Source: JAIVJN01 sp036732565
GTDB lineage: Bacteria; Acidobacteriota; Vicinamibacteria; Vicinamibacterales; UBA2999
Assembly: GCA_036732565.1 (NCBI GenBank)
Contig: DAINCF010000110.1
Location: forward strand, 1 to 16,220
Reading direction: 5' to 3'
Length of the DNA: 16,220 nt
The translations under genes and the position numbers were made by a program. The notes under the pieces were generated by a model. It was not told where the DNA came from. It ran no database searches and saw nothing but the letters and a program-made list of their open reading frames with translations. Below, piece by piece: positions 7,192 to 13,383 of the stretch. How positions within the stretch are numbered: position 1 is the stretch's first letter; each line of letters starts with the position of its first letter.

Positions 7192-8493
7192 CTAGGCCTT
7201 CACCGTTTGTAACCTGTCTGCGATCTTGACGTAGTCTCGCCGATCCTCGCCGATGTAGATCTGCTTCGGCCGGGCGATCTTCTGATCTGGATCGAGCAGC
7301 ATCTCTTCCCATTGCGCGACCCAGCCGACGGTGCGCGCAATCGCGAACAGCACGGGGAACATGTCGAGCGGGAACCCCATGGCTTGATAGATGAGCCCGG
7401 AGTAGAAGTCGACATTGGGATAGAGCTTGCGGGTGATGAAGTAGTCGTCTTCGAGCGCGATCCGCTCCAGCTCCAGCGCCATGTCGAGCAGGGGATTCTT
7501 CCCGGTGACCTCGAACACCTCGTCCGCCGTCTGCTTGATGATCCGCGCCCGGGGATCGTACGACTTGTAAACGCGATGGCCGAAGCCCATCAGCCGGCCC
7601 TCGCCCTCCTTCACCTTCTTGATGAACGCCGGGATGTGGTTGATCGAGCCGATTTCCTTGAGCATGTGGAGCACGGCTTCGTTGGCCCCGCCATGCAGCG
7701 GTCCGTAGAGCGCCGCGGCGGCGCCCGCCAGCGCCGAGTACGGATCCACGTGCGAGCTGCCGATGCTCCGCATCGTGCTCGTGGAGCAGTTCTGCTCGTG
7801 ATCCGCGTGCAGGATGAACAGCACGTCGAGCGCGCGCTCCAACACCGGGTTGGGCACGTACTTCACCTCGGTCATCTTGAACAGCATGTTCAGGAAGTTG
7901 CCGGTGAAGCTGAGGTCGTTGTCGGGGTAGATGTAGGGGCGGCCGATGCTGTGGCGGAAGGCGTAGGACGCGATGGTCGGGACCTTGGCGATCAGCCGGT
8001 GGATCTGCTTGAGCCGCGACTGCTCGTTGAAGATGTCCTTGCCGTCGCTGTAGAAGGTCGACAGCGCGCCGACCGTGCTGACGAAGACCCCCATGGGGTG
8101 GGCGTCGTACTGAAAGCCCTCCATAAACTGCTTGATGTTCTCGTGGACCATCGTGTGCATCGTGATCTGATGGGTCCACTCGGCCAGTTGCGCGTCGGTC
8201 GGCAGCTCGCCGAACAAGATGAGGTAGGCGGTCTCGAGATACGTGCTTTCCTCGGCGAGCTGTTCGATCGGATACCCGCGATAGAGCAGGATGCCTTTGT
8301 CACCGTCGATATAGGTGATGCGGCTGCGACACGCGGCGGTGTTCATGAACGCCGGGTCGTAGGTGGCCAGTCCGAGATCGTCGGGGGCGGTCTTGATCTG
8401 TCGGAGGTCGGTCGCGCGGATGGTGCCGTCGGTGATCGGCACCTCGTAGGACTTGCCGGTGCGGTTGTCGGTAACGGTGAGCGTTTCGGCCAT
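7192..8493 (-). CDS. gltA: Citrate synthase
   Basis: The 433-residue protein is a type II (hexameric, bacterial) citrate synthase, which joins oxaloacetate and acetyl-CoA at the entry of the TCA cycle. The catalytic triad is clear: His267 in YGPLHGGANE, His306 in MGFGHRVYK and Asp362 in PNVDFYSG. FRHSIGRPY (179-187) and RSITYID-like N-terminal sequence fit the long form, whose N-terminal domain in enterobacteria binds NADH. The stop TAG is 31 bases from the start of the cyclotransferase gene. ATG 8493 has no obvious Shine-Dalgarno sequence. A degenerate palindrome ends seven bases upstream of it, so the transcript leader is repeat-derived or initiation is leaderless. Confidence 0.97.
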   Translation of the reverse strand: MAETLTVTDNRTGKSYEVPITDGTIRATDLRQIKTAPDDLGLATYDPAFMNTAACRSRITYIDGDKGILLYRGYPIEQLAEESTYLETAYLILFGELPTDAQLAEWTHQITMHTMVHENIKQFMEGFQYDAHPMGVFVSTVGALSTFYSDGKDIFNEQSRLKQIHRLIAKVPTIASYAFRHSIGRPYIYPDNDLSFTGNFLNMLFKMTEVKYVPNPVLERALDVLFILHADHEQNCSTSTMRSIGSSHVDPYSALAGAAAALYGPLHGGANEAVLHMLKEIGSINHIPAFIKKVKEGEGRLMGFGHRVYKSYDPRARIIKQTADEVFEVTGKNPLLDMALELERIALEDDYFITRKLYPNVDFYSGLIYQAMGFPLDMFPVLFAIARTVGWVAQWEEMLLDPDQKIARPKQIYIGEDRRDYVKIADRLQTVKA

Positions 8494-8500
8494 GAGTTTT

Positions 8501-8527
8501 CGGGCGGGCCTGGAGGCCGGCCCCTAC
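8501..8527. repeat. Degenerate GTAG palindrome upstream of gltA
   Basis: On the minus strand it starts GTAGGGGCCGGCC and closes with an imperfect complement ending CCGCCCG, with mismatches at 8501/8524, 8506/8519 and the centre. It resembles the other GTAG palindromes but has a different core (CCTGGAGG on plus) and lacks the second CTAC foot. It occupies the gltA leader. Confidence 0.6.
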
Positions 8528-8551
8528 GTACGACATTGGTCGTGCGGTCTT

Positions 8552-8630
8552 GTAGCGGCCGGCCTTTCGCCTTCGCGTTGCTTCGGCGGAACTCGCCGTA
8601 GCCTTGGCGGAGGCGGTCAGGCCGGCCGAC
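8552..8630. repeat. Inverted-repeat element with GGCCGGCCT arms
   Basis: GGCCGGCCT (8557-8565), preceded by GTAGC, and its complement AGGCCGGCC (8619-8627) flank a GC-rich interior that itself holds smaller inverted pieces (CTTCGGCGG, CCTTGGCGGAGG). With the palindrome at 8501 it fills nearly all of the spacer between yacG and gltA and begins three bases after the yacG stop. It looks like a small repeat element or composite of REP-like units; no coding capacity is seen. Confidence 0.55.
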
Positions 8631-8632
8631 CT

Positions 8633-8821
8633 TTAGTCTTCGTCTGCATCCGGATCGTCCGCGTCGGCCGATGGCCGAGCGCCCGGAATGCGGTAGCTGC
8701 CTTCTGCCCATCGGGCCTGATCGGCCACCTGACAGCGCCGGCTGCAGAACGGCCGCCAGCGCGGATCAACCGGCTGCGTGCGGCAATGCACGCACAACGG
8801 AGCCCGGTCCATCCGACCCAT
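8633..8821 (-). CDS. yacG: YacG-family zinc protein (DNA gyrase inhibitor type)
   Basis: The 62-residue protein has the YacG pattern CVHC (Cys10, Cys13) and RPFCSRRC (Cys26, Cys30), followed by the D..RW..G.Y.I block (34-45) and an acidic tail. Escherichia coli YacG binds one zinc and inhibits gyrase by contacting GyrB; the role here is inferred from family. The start ATG 8821 is preceded by GGTGGA at suitable distance; a second in-frame ATG at 8812 is possible. It lies between phoU and gltA on the same strand with about 100 bases on each side, so it may be transcribed alone or as part of a read-through unit. Confidence 0.88.
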   Translation of the reverse strand: MGRMDRAPLCVHCRTQPVDPRWRPFCSRRCQVADQARWAEGSYRIPGARPSADADDPDADED

Positions 8822-8895
8822 TGTAATCCACCGCCCGTGCGCAACACGGCCTTCGCCCCGGGTCGAGCATTGCCGGTCGTCGAGCTCGCGAGCCG

Positions 8896-8923
8896 ATCGA
8901 TGATCGAATTCGATGTGATCGAT
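8896..8923 (-). terminator. Possible hairpin after phoU
   Basis: Two ATCGAT arms and an inner ATCGAATTCGAT palindrome can form a two-part hairpin starting at the last base of the phoU stop codon. It is AT-balanced with no T-run, so it is only a weak candidate for a terminator or RNA-end stabiliser. The rest of the 101-base spacer up to yacG shows only a short GCTCGCGAGC palindrome. Confidence 0.3.
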
Positions 8924-9612
8924 TACCGGTTTTCGGGGTCCAGCGTCTCGGCCGCATGGTGCCGGACATCGCGCGCCGACACCATGAAGATGACGTCCTC
9001 GGCGACGTTGGTGGCGTGGTCGCCGATGCGCTCGAGGTGCCGCGAGATCAGGATGAGATCCAGGGAGGGCTCGATGGTGACCGGATCCTGGAGCATATAG
9101 GTGATCAGCTCGCGAAAGATCTGATTGCGGAGCGCGTCCAGCCGATCGTCTTCCGCCAGGACGGCCTCGGCCAGCGCGACATCACGGCGCACGAAGGCGT
9201 CGAGCGCATCGCGCAGCATGACCTGGGCGATGTCGCCCATCCGCGGGATGTCGATCAACGGCTTGACGGGAGGATGTTGGAGATAGCGCTTGCCGGCCTC
9301 GGCGATGTTCACCGCGAGATCGCCGACGCGCTCCAAATCGGTGTTGATCTTCACCGCGGCGACGATGATGCGGAGATCCGCCGCCATCGGCTGGTGCAGC
9401 GCCAGCAGCTTGAAGGCGCGGTCGTCGATCTCGATGTGCAGGTCGTTGACCGGCTCGTCGCCAATCATGACGGCGTCGACCTGATCGGGGTCGCGCTCGG
9501 CCAGCCCGCGGACGGCTTCGCGCACGCGCTCCTCGGCCAGCCCGCCCATCGCGAGCAGTCGCTGCTGCAGCGCCTCGAGCTCCTCCTGGAAATGCCGAAC
9601 GACACGCTCCAC
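8923..9612 (-). CDS. phoU: Phosphate-signalling regulator PhoU
   Basis: The 229-residue protein is a standard-length PhoU made of two tandem three-helix bundles. Each carries the family's metal-binding motif: DLERVGDLAVNIAE (92-105) and HLERIGDHATNVAED (192-206). PhoU acts in the cytoplasm with PstSCAB and the PhoR kinase to shut down the Pho response when phosphate is plentiful, and it limits phosphate uptake. GTG 9612 is chosen because a strong GGAGGGG lies just upstream. It is the last gene of the pst set but is separated from pstB by 57 bases that hold a GTAG palindrome, which may alter its expression relative to pstSCAB. No phoB or phoR gene is in the window. Confidence 0.96.
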   Translation of the reverse strand: MERVVRHFQEELEALQQRLLAMGGLAEERVREAVRGLAERDPDQVDAVMIGDEPVNDLHIEIDDRAFKLLALHQPMAADLRIIVAAVKINTDLERVGDLAVNIAEAGKRYLQHPPVKPLIDIPRMGDIAQVMLRDALDAFVRRDVALAEAVLAEDDRLDALRNQIFRELITYMLQDPVTIEPSLDLILISRHLERIGDHATNVAEDVIFMVSARDVRHHAAETLDPENR

Positions 9613-9646
9613 AACCCCTCCGTGTGATCCCCCTGACGCCGTCGCC

Positions 9647-9673
9647 GTAGGGGCGGTTCGCGAACCGCCCTAC
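9647..9673. repeat. GTAG palindrome (REP-like), copy 3, inside the pst operon
   Basis: This 27-bp inverted repeat has the same core as copy 1 (GGTTCGCGAACC). The left foot is GTAGGGGC and the right foot GCCCTAC, which has lost one C. On the minus strand its GTAG supplies the TAG stop (9672-9670) of pstB. It lies between pstB and phoU, so it is transcribed within the operon and would form a hairpin in the mRNA. Confidence 0.8.
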
Positions 9674-10509
9674 CCGCACCGTCCCGTGACGTAATCCTCG
9701 GTCAGCTTTTCCGCCGGCGCCGTGAAAATGCGATCGGTGCGATCGTACTCGACCAGCCGTCCGAGCCAGAAGAACGCCGTGTAGTCCGAGACGCGCGCCG
9801 CCTGCTGCATATTGTGCGTCACGATCACAATGGTATAGCTCTTCTTCAGGTCGTAGATCAGCTCTTCGATGCGCTGGGTCGCGATCGGATCCAGCGCTGA
9901 CGCTGGCTCGTCCATGAGCAGGATCTCCGGCCGAATCGCCAGCGCTCGCGCGATGCACAACCGCTGCTGCTGGCCGCCCGAGAGGGCGAGCGCCGATTCG
10001 TGGAGCCGATCCTTCACTTCCTCCCAGATGGCCGCCGCGCGCAAGCTTTCCTCGACGCGGTCGCTCATCTCGGCCTTCGTACGCGCCATGCCGTTGATCC
10101 GCAGGCCGTAGGCGACGTTCTCGAAGATCGACTTCGGAAAGGGATTGGACTTCTGGAACACCATCCCGATGCGCCGCCGCAACTGGACGATGTCGACTCC
10201 CGATCCGTAGATGTCCTGACCGTCGACGAGCACCGTCCCTTCGACCCGCGTGCCGGGGATGATGTCGTTCATCCGGTTCAGCGTGCGCAGGAACGTGCTC
10301 TTGCCGCACCCCGATGGACCGATGAAAGCGGTTACCAGGTTCGCCTGCATCCGGATCGAGATGCCGTCGAGCGCACGCTTCGCTCCGTAGTAGAAGTTCA
10401 TCCCGGTGACGTCGATCTTCACCGGATGATCCTGATTCGGCGTCTGCGGCGACCGGCCGGACAGCCCGGACAGTGTCGGCAGCGCTCGTGTGCCCGTGCC
10501 CACGCTCAT
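9670..10509 (-). CDS. pstB: Phosphate ABC transporter ATP-binding protein PstB
   Basis: The 279-residue protein is the ATPase of the high-affinity phosphate importer. Walker A GPSGCGKST (64-72), Q-loop Gln119 in VFQKSNPFP, signature LSGGQQQR (176-183), Walker B ILLMDEP (196-202) and switch His232 in VTHNMQQAARV are all intact. SNPFP and the DYTAFFWLGRLVE region are typical of PstB. A ~30-residue N-terminal extension precedes the ATPase domain. ATG 10509 overlaps the pstA stop (ATGA), which sets the start; longer upstream readings run antisense-like through pstA and are rejected. The last codon and TAG stop merge with the GTAG palindrome, so the C-terminal end (GRCG) may have been trimmed or set by that repeat. 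Confidence 0.97.
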   Translation of the reverse strand: MSVGTGTRALPTLSGLSGRSPQTPNQDHPVKIDVTGMNFYYGAKRALDGISIRMQANLVTAFIGPSGCGKSTFLRTLNRMNDIIPGTRVEGTVLVDGQDIYGSGVDIVQLRRRIGMVFQKSNPFPKSIFENVAYGLRINGMARTKAEMSDRVEESLRAAAIWEEVKDRLHESALALSGGQQQRLCIARALAIRPEILLMDEPASALDPIATQRIEELIYDLKKSYTIVIVTHNMQQAARVSDYTAFFWLGRLVEYDRTDRIFTAPAEKLTEDYVTGRCG

Positions 10510-11402
10510 GCGCGCACCCGTCGTTGAAAGCGGTCTCGCAGCAGGATGGCCAGAGCGTTCATGGTCAACAGCAACACCAGCAGCACGATGATGCCGGCAG
10601 CGGCGTTGACGCGGAAGTCGGCCTGCGGTCGCGAGATCCAGTTGAAGATTTGAATAGGCAATACGGTGAACGGCGACCAGATGCTGTCCGGAGCAAACGG
10701 AATGTAGGTGAGCGCGCCGATGGTGATGAGCGGCGCCGTCTCGCCGATGGCGCGCGACAGGGCGAGGATGAGGCCGGTCAGAATGCCGGGCACGGCCATC
10801 GGCAGCACCTGATACCAGATGGTCTGCCACTTCGTCGCCCCCAGCGCGTACGACCCTTCGCGGATCGAGGGAGGCACCGTGCGCAGCGCCTCCCGGGTGG
10901 CGAGGATGACCACCGGCAGCGCGAGCAGCGCCAGCGTCGCCGCGCCGCTGATCACGCTCCGTCCCATGCCGAACGCACGGACGAACAGCCCAAGGCCGAG
11001 CAGCCCGTAGATGATCGATGGCACCGCCGCGAGGTTCGAGATGTTGATCTCGATGAAGTGCGCGACCCGACTGCGGCCGCCGTACTCCTCCAGATAGATG
11101 GCCGCCGCCACGCCCACCGGCAGCGCCAGGAGCGCCGTGAGGATGATGACGAACACCGTCCCGACCAGCGCATGGAAGATGCCCGCCTCCGACGCGCGCC
11201 GCGACGGGTAGCTCGTGAGGAACTGCCAGCTCACGCGCGACGCGCCGTCGCTGATGATGTCGGCCACGAGGACCGCCAGGGCGCCGAGGGCCAGCAGCAG
11301 CACGAGCAGCGCCAGCACCTGGAACAACAGATCGATTTGCTGCCGCCGTTTCGAGCTGCTCTCGATCGCGGCCGGACGGATGGCGTCAACCCCGGTCGTC
11401 AC
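10506..11402 (-). CDS. pstA: Phosphate ABC transporter permease PstA
   Basis: The 298-residue inner-membrane permease has about six helices and the ABC-permease coupling motif REGSYALGATKWQTIWYQVLP, which contacts PstB. RAIGETAPLITIGA is the PstA signature segment. It pairs with PstC to form the phosphate channel. GTG 11402 is chosen because GGAGGAG stands six bases upstream inside the end of pstC and the start overlaps the pstC stop (GTGA). The stop TGA overlaps the pstB ATG. The two four-base overlaps show strict translational coupling through pstC-pstA-pstB. Confidence 0.96.
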   Translation of the reverse strand: MTTGVDAIRPAAIESSSKRRQQIDLLFQVLALLVLLLALGALAVLVADIISDGASRVSWQFLTSYPSRRASEAGIFHALVGTVFVIILTALLALPVGVAAAIYLEEYGGRSRVAHFIEINISNLAAVPSIIYGLLGLGLFVRAFGMGRSVISGAATLALLALPVVILATREALRTVPPSIREGSYALGATKWQTIWYQVLPMAVPGILTGLILALSRAIGETAPLITIGALTYIPFAPDSIWSPFTVLPIQIFNWISRPQADFRVNAAAGIIVLLVLLLTMNALAILLRDRFQRRVRA

Positions 11403-12280
11403 GCGTACTCCTCCCGGAAGCGCTCGCGCAGCCAGGTGCTGATCAAGTTGAGGCCAAAGGTCGTCAAGAACAGGAGCATGCCGACCGCGAAGATGGTGCG
11501 GTACTCCAGCGTACCGTGTGGCGTGTCGCCGAGGCTGACTTGCACGATGTAGGACGTCATCGGCTCGATCGGCACGAACGGATTGAACGTCAGCCGCGGT
11601 TGCTGACCCGCGGCGATCGCCACGATCATTGTCTCACCAATCGCACGGGACACCGCCAGGATGAATGCCGCCGTGATGCCGGAAAGCGCCGCCGGCACCA
11701 CCACCTGCAATGCGGTCTGCATGCGTGTGGCGCCCAGCGCGTAGGCACCTTCACGCAGTCCGCGTGGCACGGCACGCATCGCGTCCTCCGACATGGACGA
11801 CACCAGCGGCAGAATCATGATGCCCATCACGATGCCGGGGCTCAGCGCGTTGAAGCCCGAGAGGTTGGGAATCCACGACTGCAGCAGCGGGGTCACGAAC
11901 ATCAACGCGAAGTATCCGTAGACCACCGTGGGAATCCCCGCCAGGACTTCCAGAACCGGCTTGACGACGCGCCGGACCGGGTCGGGCGCGTACTCGCTCA
12001 GATAAATCGCGCTCAGGAGCCCCATCGGCAGCGCGACGAGCATGGCGATGCCGGCCACCAGCAGCGTGCCGGTCACCAGCGGTAGCACACCGAACTGCTT
12101 GTTGGCGAAGAGCGGCGTCCATTCCGTGCCGGTCAGGAACTCGAAGACCGACACCTCACGCAGAAACGCGATGCTCTCGACGGCGAGCACCATCACGATG
12201 CCCACCGTCGTGGCCACCGAGACGGCGGCGCACACGAACAGCAGACGCTCGATCACCCATTCCAGTCTGCGCGTCTGCAT
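11399..12280 (-). CDS. pstC: Phosphate ABC transporter permease PstC
   Basis: The 293-residue inner-membrane permease has six or so hydrophobic helices and the coupling motif REGAYALGATRMQTALQVVVPAALSG. The segments EYAPDPVRRVVKPVLEVLAGIPTVVYGYFAL and RAIGETMIVAIAAGQ are typical of PstC. It forms the membrane channel with PstA and receives phosphate from PstS. ATG 12280 follows the pstS stop by 11 bases, with only a weak ribosome-binding sequence, so translation may depend on coupling from pstS. The downstream end overlaps pstA by four bases. Confidence 0.96.
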   Translation of the reverse strand: MQTRRLEWVIERLLFVCAAVSVATTVGIVMVLAVESIAFLREVSVFEFLTGTEWTPLFANKQFGVLPLVTGTLLVAGIAMLVALPMGLLSAIYLSEYAPDPVRRVVKPVLEVLAGIPTVVYGYFALMFVTPLLQSWIPNLSGFNALSPGIVMGIMILPLVSSMSEDAMRAVPRGLREGAYALGATRMQTALQVVVPAALSGITAAFILAVSRAIGETMIVAIAAGQQPRLTFNPFVPIEPMTSYIVQVSLGDTPHGTLEYRTIFAVGMLLFLTTFGLNLISTWLRERFREEYA

Positions 12281-12291
12281 GCTCGGGGACG

Positions 12292-13323
12292 CTAGCGACC
12301 GCGTTCCTTGCTCAGAAGTTGTTCGATCGTCAGGCCGACCTGAGAGCCCCCCTCGCCGAAGACCGTGCCCTCTCGACGAGCGGTGAAGTGCTCGGTTACC
12401 AGCTTATAGCCGGCTTCGCCCAAGGGCACATAGCCGACCTCTTCGGCCAGTTCCCCGCCGCGCGCGAGGAAGAAGTCCACGAACTGTTTCACCTCGGGCT
12501 TGGCCAACGACTGGGTCGCGACGTAGATAAAGATCGGGCGGGCCAGCGGCTGATAGGTGCCGTTCTTGATCGTCTCGACAGTGGGGACGATGGGGCCGGC
12601 GCCGTTGTCGGGCTTCTCATCGTCGGTCGGGATCAGCTTGAGCTTGTCTTTGTTTTCGTCGAAGTAAGCGAACGGCAGGAAGCCCAGCGCGTTCTCGTCG
12701 CTCGTCACGCCTTGCACCAGCACGTTGTCGTCTTCACTGGACGTGAAGTCGCCGCGGCTGGCGCCTTCCTTGCCGACGATGGCCTGCGTGAAGTAGTCGT
12801 AGGTGCCTGAATCCACGCCGGCGCCGAAGAGGTGCAGCTCGCGATCGGGCCACCCCTTGCGCACCTGGCTCCAGCGCGTCACTTTGCCTTGCGCTTCCGG
12901 CGCCCACATGGTCTTGAGCTCGGCGACGGTGATGTGGTCGAGCCACTTGGCGTTCGGATTGACGATGATCGCGATGCCGTCATAGGCGATCGGCAGCTCG
13001 ATATAGCCGATGCCCGCTTCCTTGCACGCCTTGATCTCGCTCTGCGAAATCGGACGCGATGCGTCGCTGATGTCCGTCTCGCCGCGGCAGAACTTCTGGA
13101 AGCCGCCGCCCGTGCCCGAAATGCCGACGGTGACGCGGGTGCCCGGATTGCTCTTCTGGAACTCCTCCGCGACCGCCTCGCTGATGGGGAAGACCGTGCT
13201 GGAGCCGTCGAGCGTCACCGCGCGTTCGCCTTGCGTGCCGGGCGCCGATCCCGAGCCGCCGCCGCAGGCCGCGGTGACAATCACAGACAAGCCAGCCAGG
13301 ACGCGAAGGGATGACGAGATCAT
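12292..13323 (-). CDS. pstS: Phosphate-binding lipoprotein PstS
   Basis: The 343-residue periplasmic binding protein of the high-affinity phosphate importer begins with a lipoprotein signal (SLRVLAGLSVIVTAAC, lipid Cys20), then a Gly/Ser-rich linker. Phosphate-binding features are visible: DGSSTVFPIS (39-48), GISGTGGGFQKFCRGETDISDASRPI and AGVDSGTYDYF. I place the start at ATG 13323 because it leaves room for a short leader after the Pho-box-like site. An in-frame ATG at 13347 would begin only 20 bases after that site. It is the first gene of pstSCAB-phoU, consistent with being the most strongly expressed member. The gap to pstC is 11 bases. Confidence 0.96.
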   Translation of the reverse strand: MISSSLRVLAGLSVIVTAACGGGSGSAPGTQGERAVTLDGSSTVFPISEAVAEEFQKSNPGTRVTVGISGTGGGFQKFCRGETDISDASRPISQSEIKACKEAGIGYIELPIAYDGIAIIVNPNAKWLDHITVAELKTMWAPEAQGKVTRWSQVRKGWPDRELHLFGAGVDSGTYDYFTQAIVGKEGASRGDFTSSEDDNVLVQGVTSDENALGFLPFAYFDENKDKLKLIPTDDEKPDNGAGPIVPTVETIKNGTYQPLARPIFIYVATQSLAKPEVKQFVDFFLARGGELAEEVGYVPLGEAGYKLVTEHFTARREGTVFGEGGSQVGLTIEQLLSKERGR

Positions 13324-13366
13324 CTCATCACGGTACCTGAGCGCCATTTCGGGCCAGTTTCTGTCG

Positions 13367-13383
13367 TGTTAATTTCGTGTTAA
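13367..13383 (-). promoter_or_regulatory. Pho-box-like direct repeat before pstS
   Basis: On the minus strand TTAACA occurs twice, separated by CGAAA, an exact 11-base period (one helical turn) of TTAACACGA. Direct repeats of this spacing are the known arrangement of PhoB/PhoP binding sites, and TTAACA matches the Bacillus PhoP repeat consensus TT(A/T/C)ACA. The local AT content is far above the surroundings. It lies 44-60 bases upstream of the chosen pstS ATG, and the distal repeat contains the TAA stop codon of ppx. Binding by a PhoB-like regulator is inference. Confidence 0.65.

Noticed and set aside
7312..8601. A long plus-strand open frame opposite citrate synthase
   Set aside because: This is an antisense shadow of gltA with no recognisable domain; its composition mirrors the complement of a coding strand.
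8501..8630. Riboswitch or T-box in the gltA leader
   Set aside because: The structure is explained by two palindromic repeat elements; I see no known riboswitch core.
10510..10830. A 107-residue N-terminal extension of PstB
   Set aside because: It would run through pstA in another frame; the ATGA overlap gives a normal start and family-like length.
10473..11552. A plus-strand open frame of about 359 codons across pstA and the pstB start
   Set aside because: The translated frame is low-complexity (Arg/Gln/His/Asp rich) and opposes three coupled pst genes.
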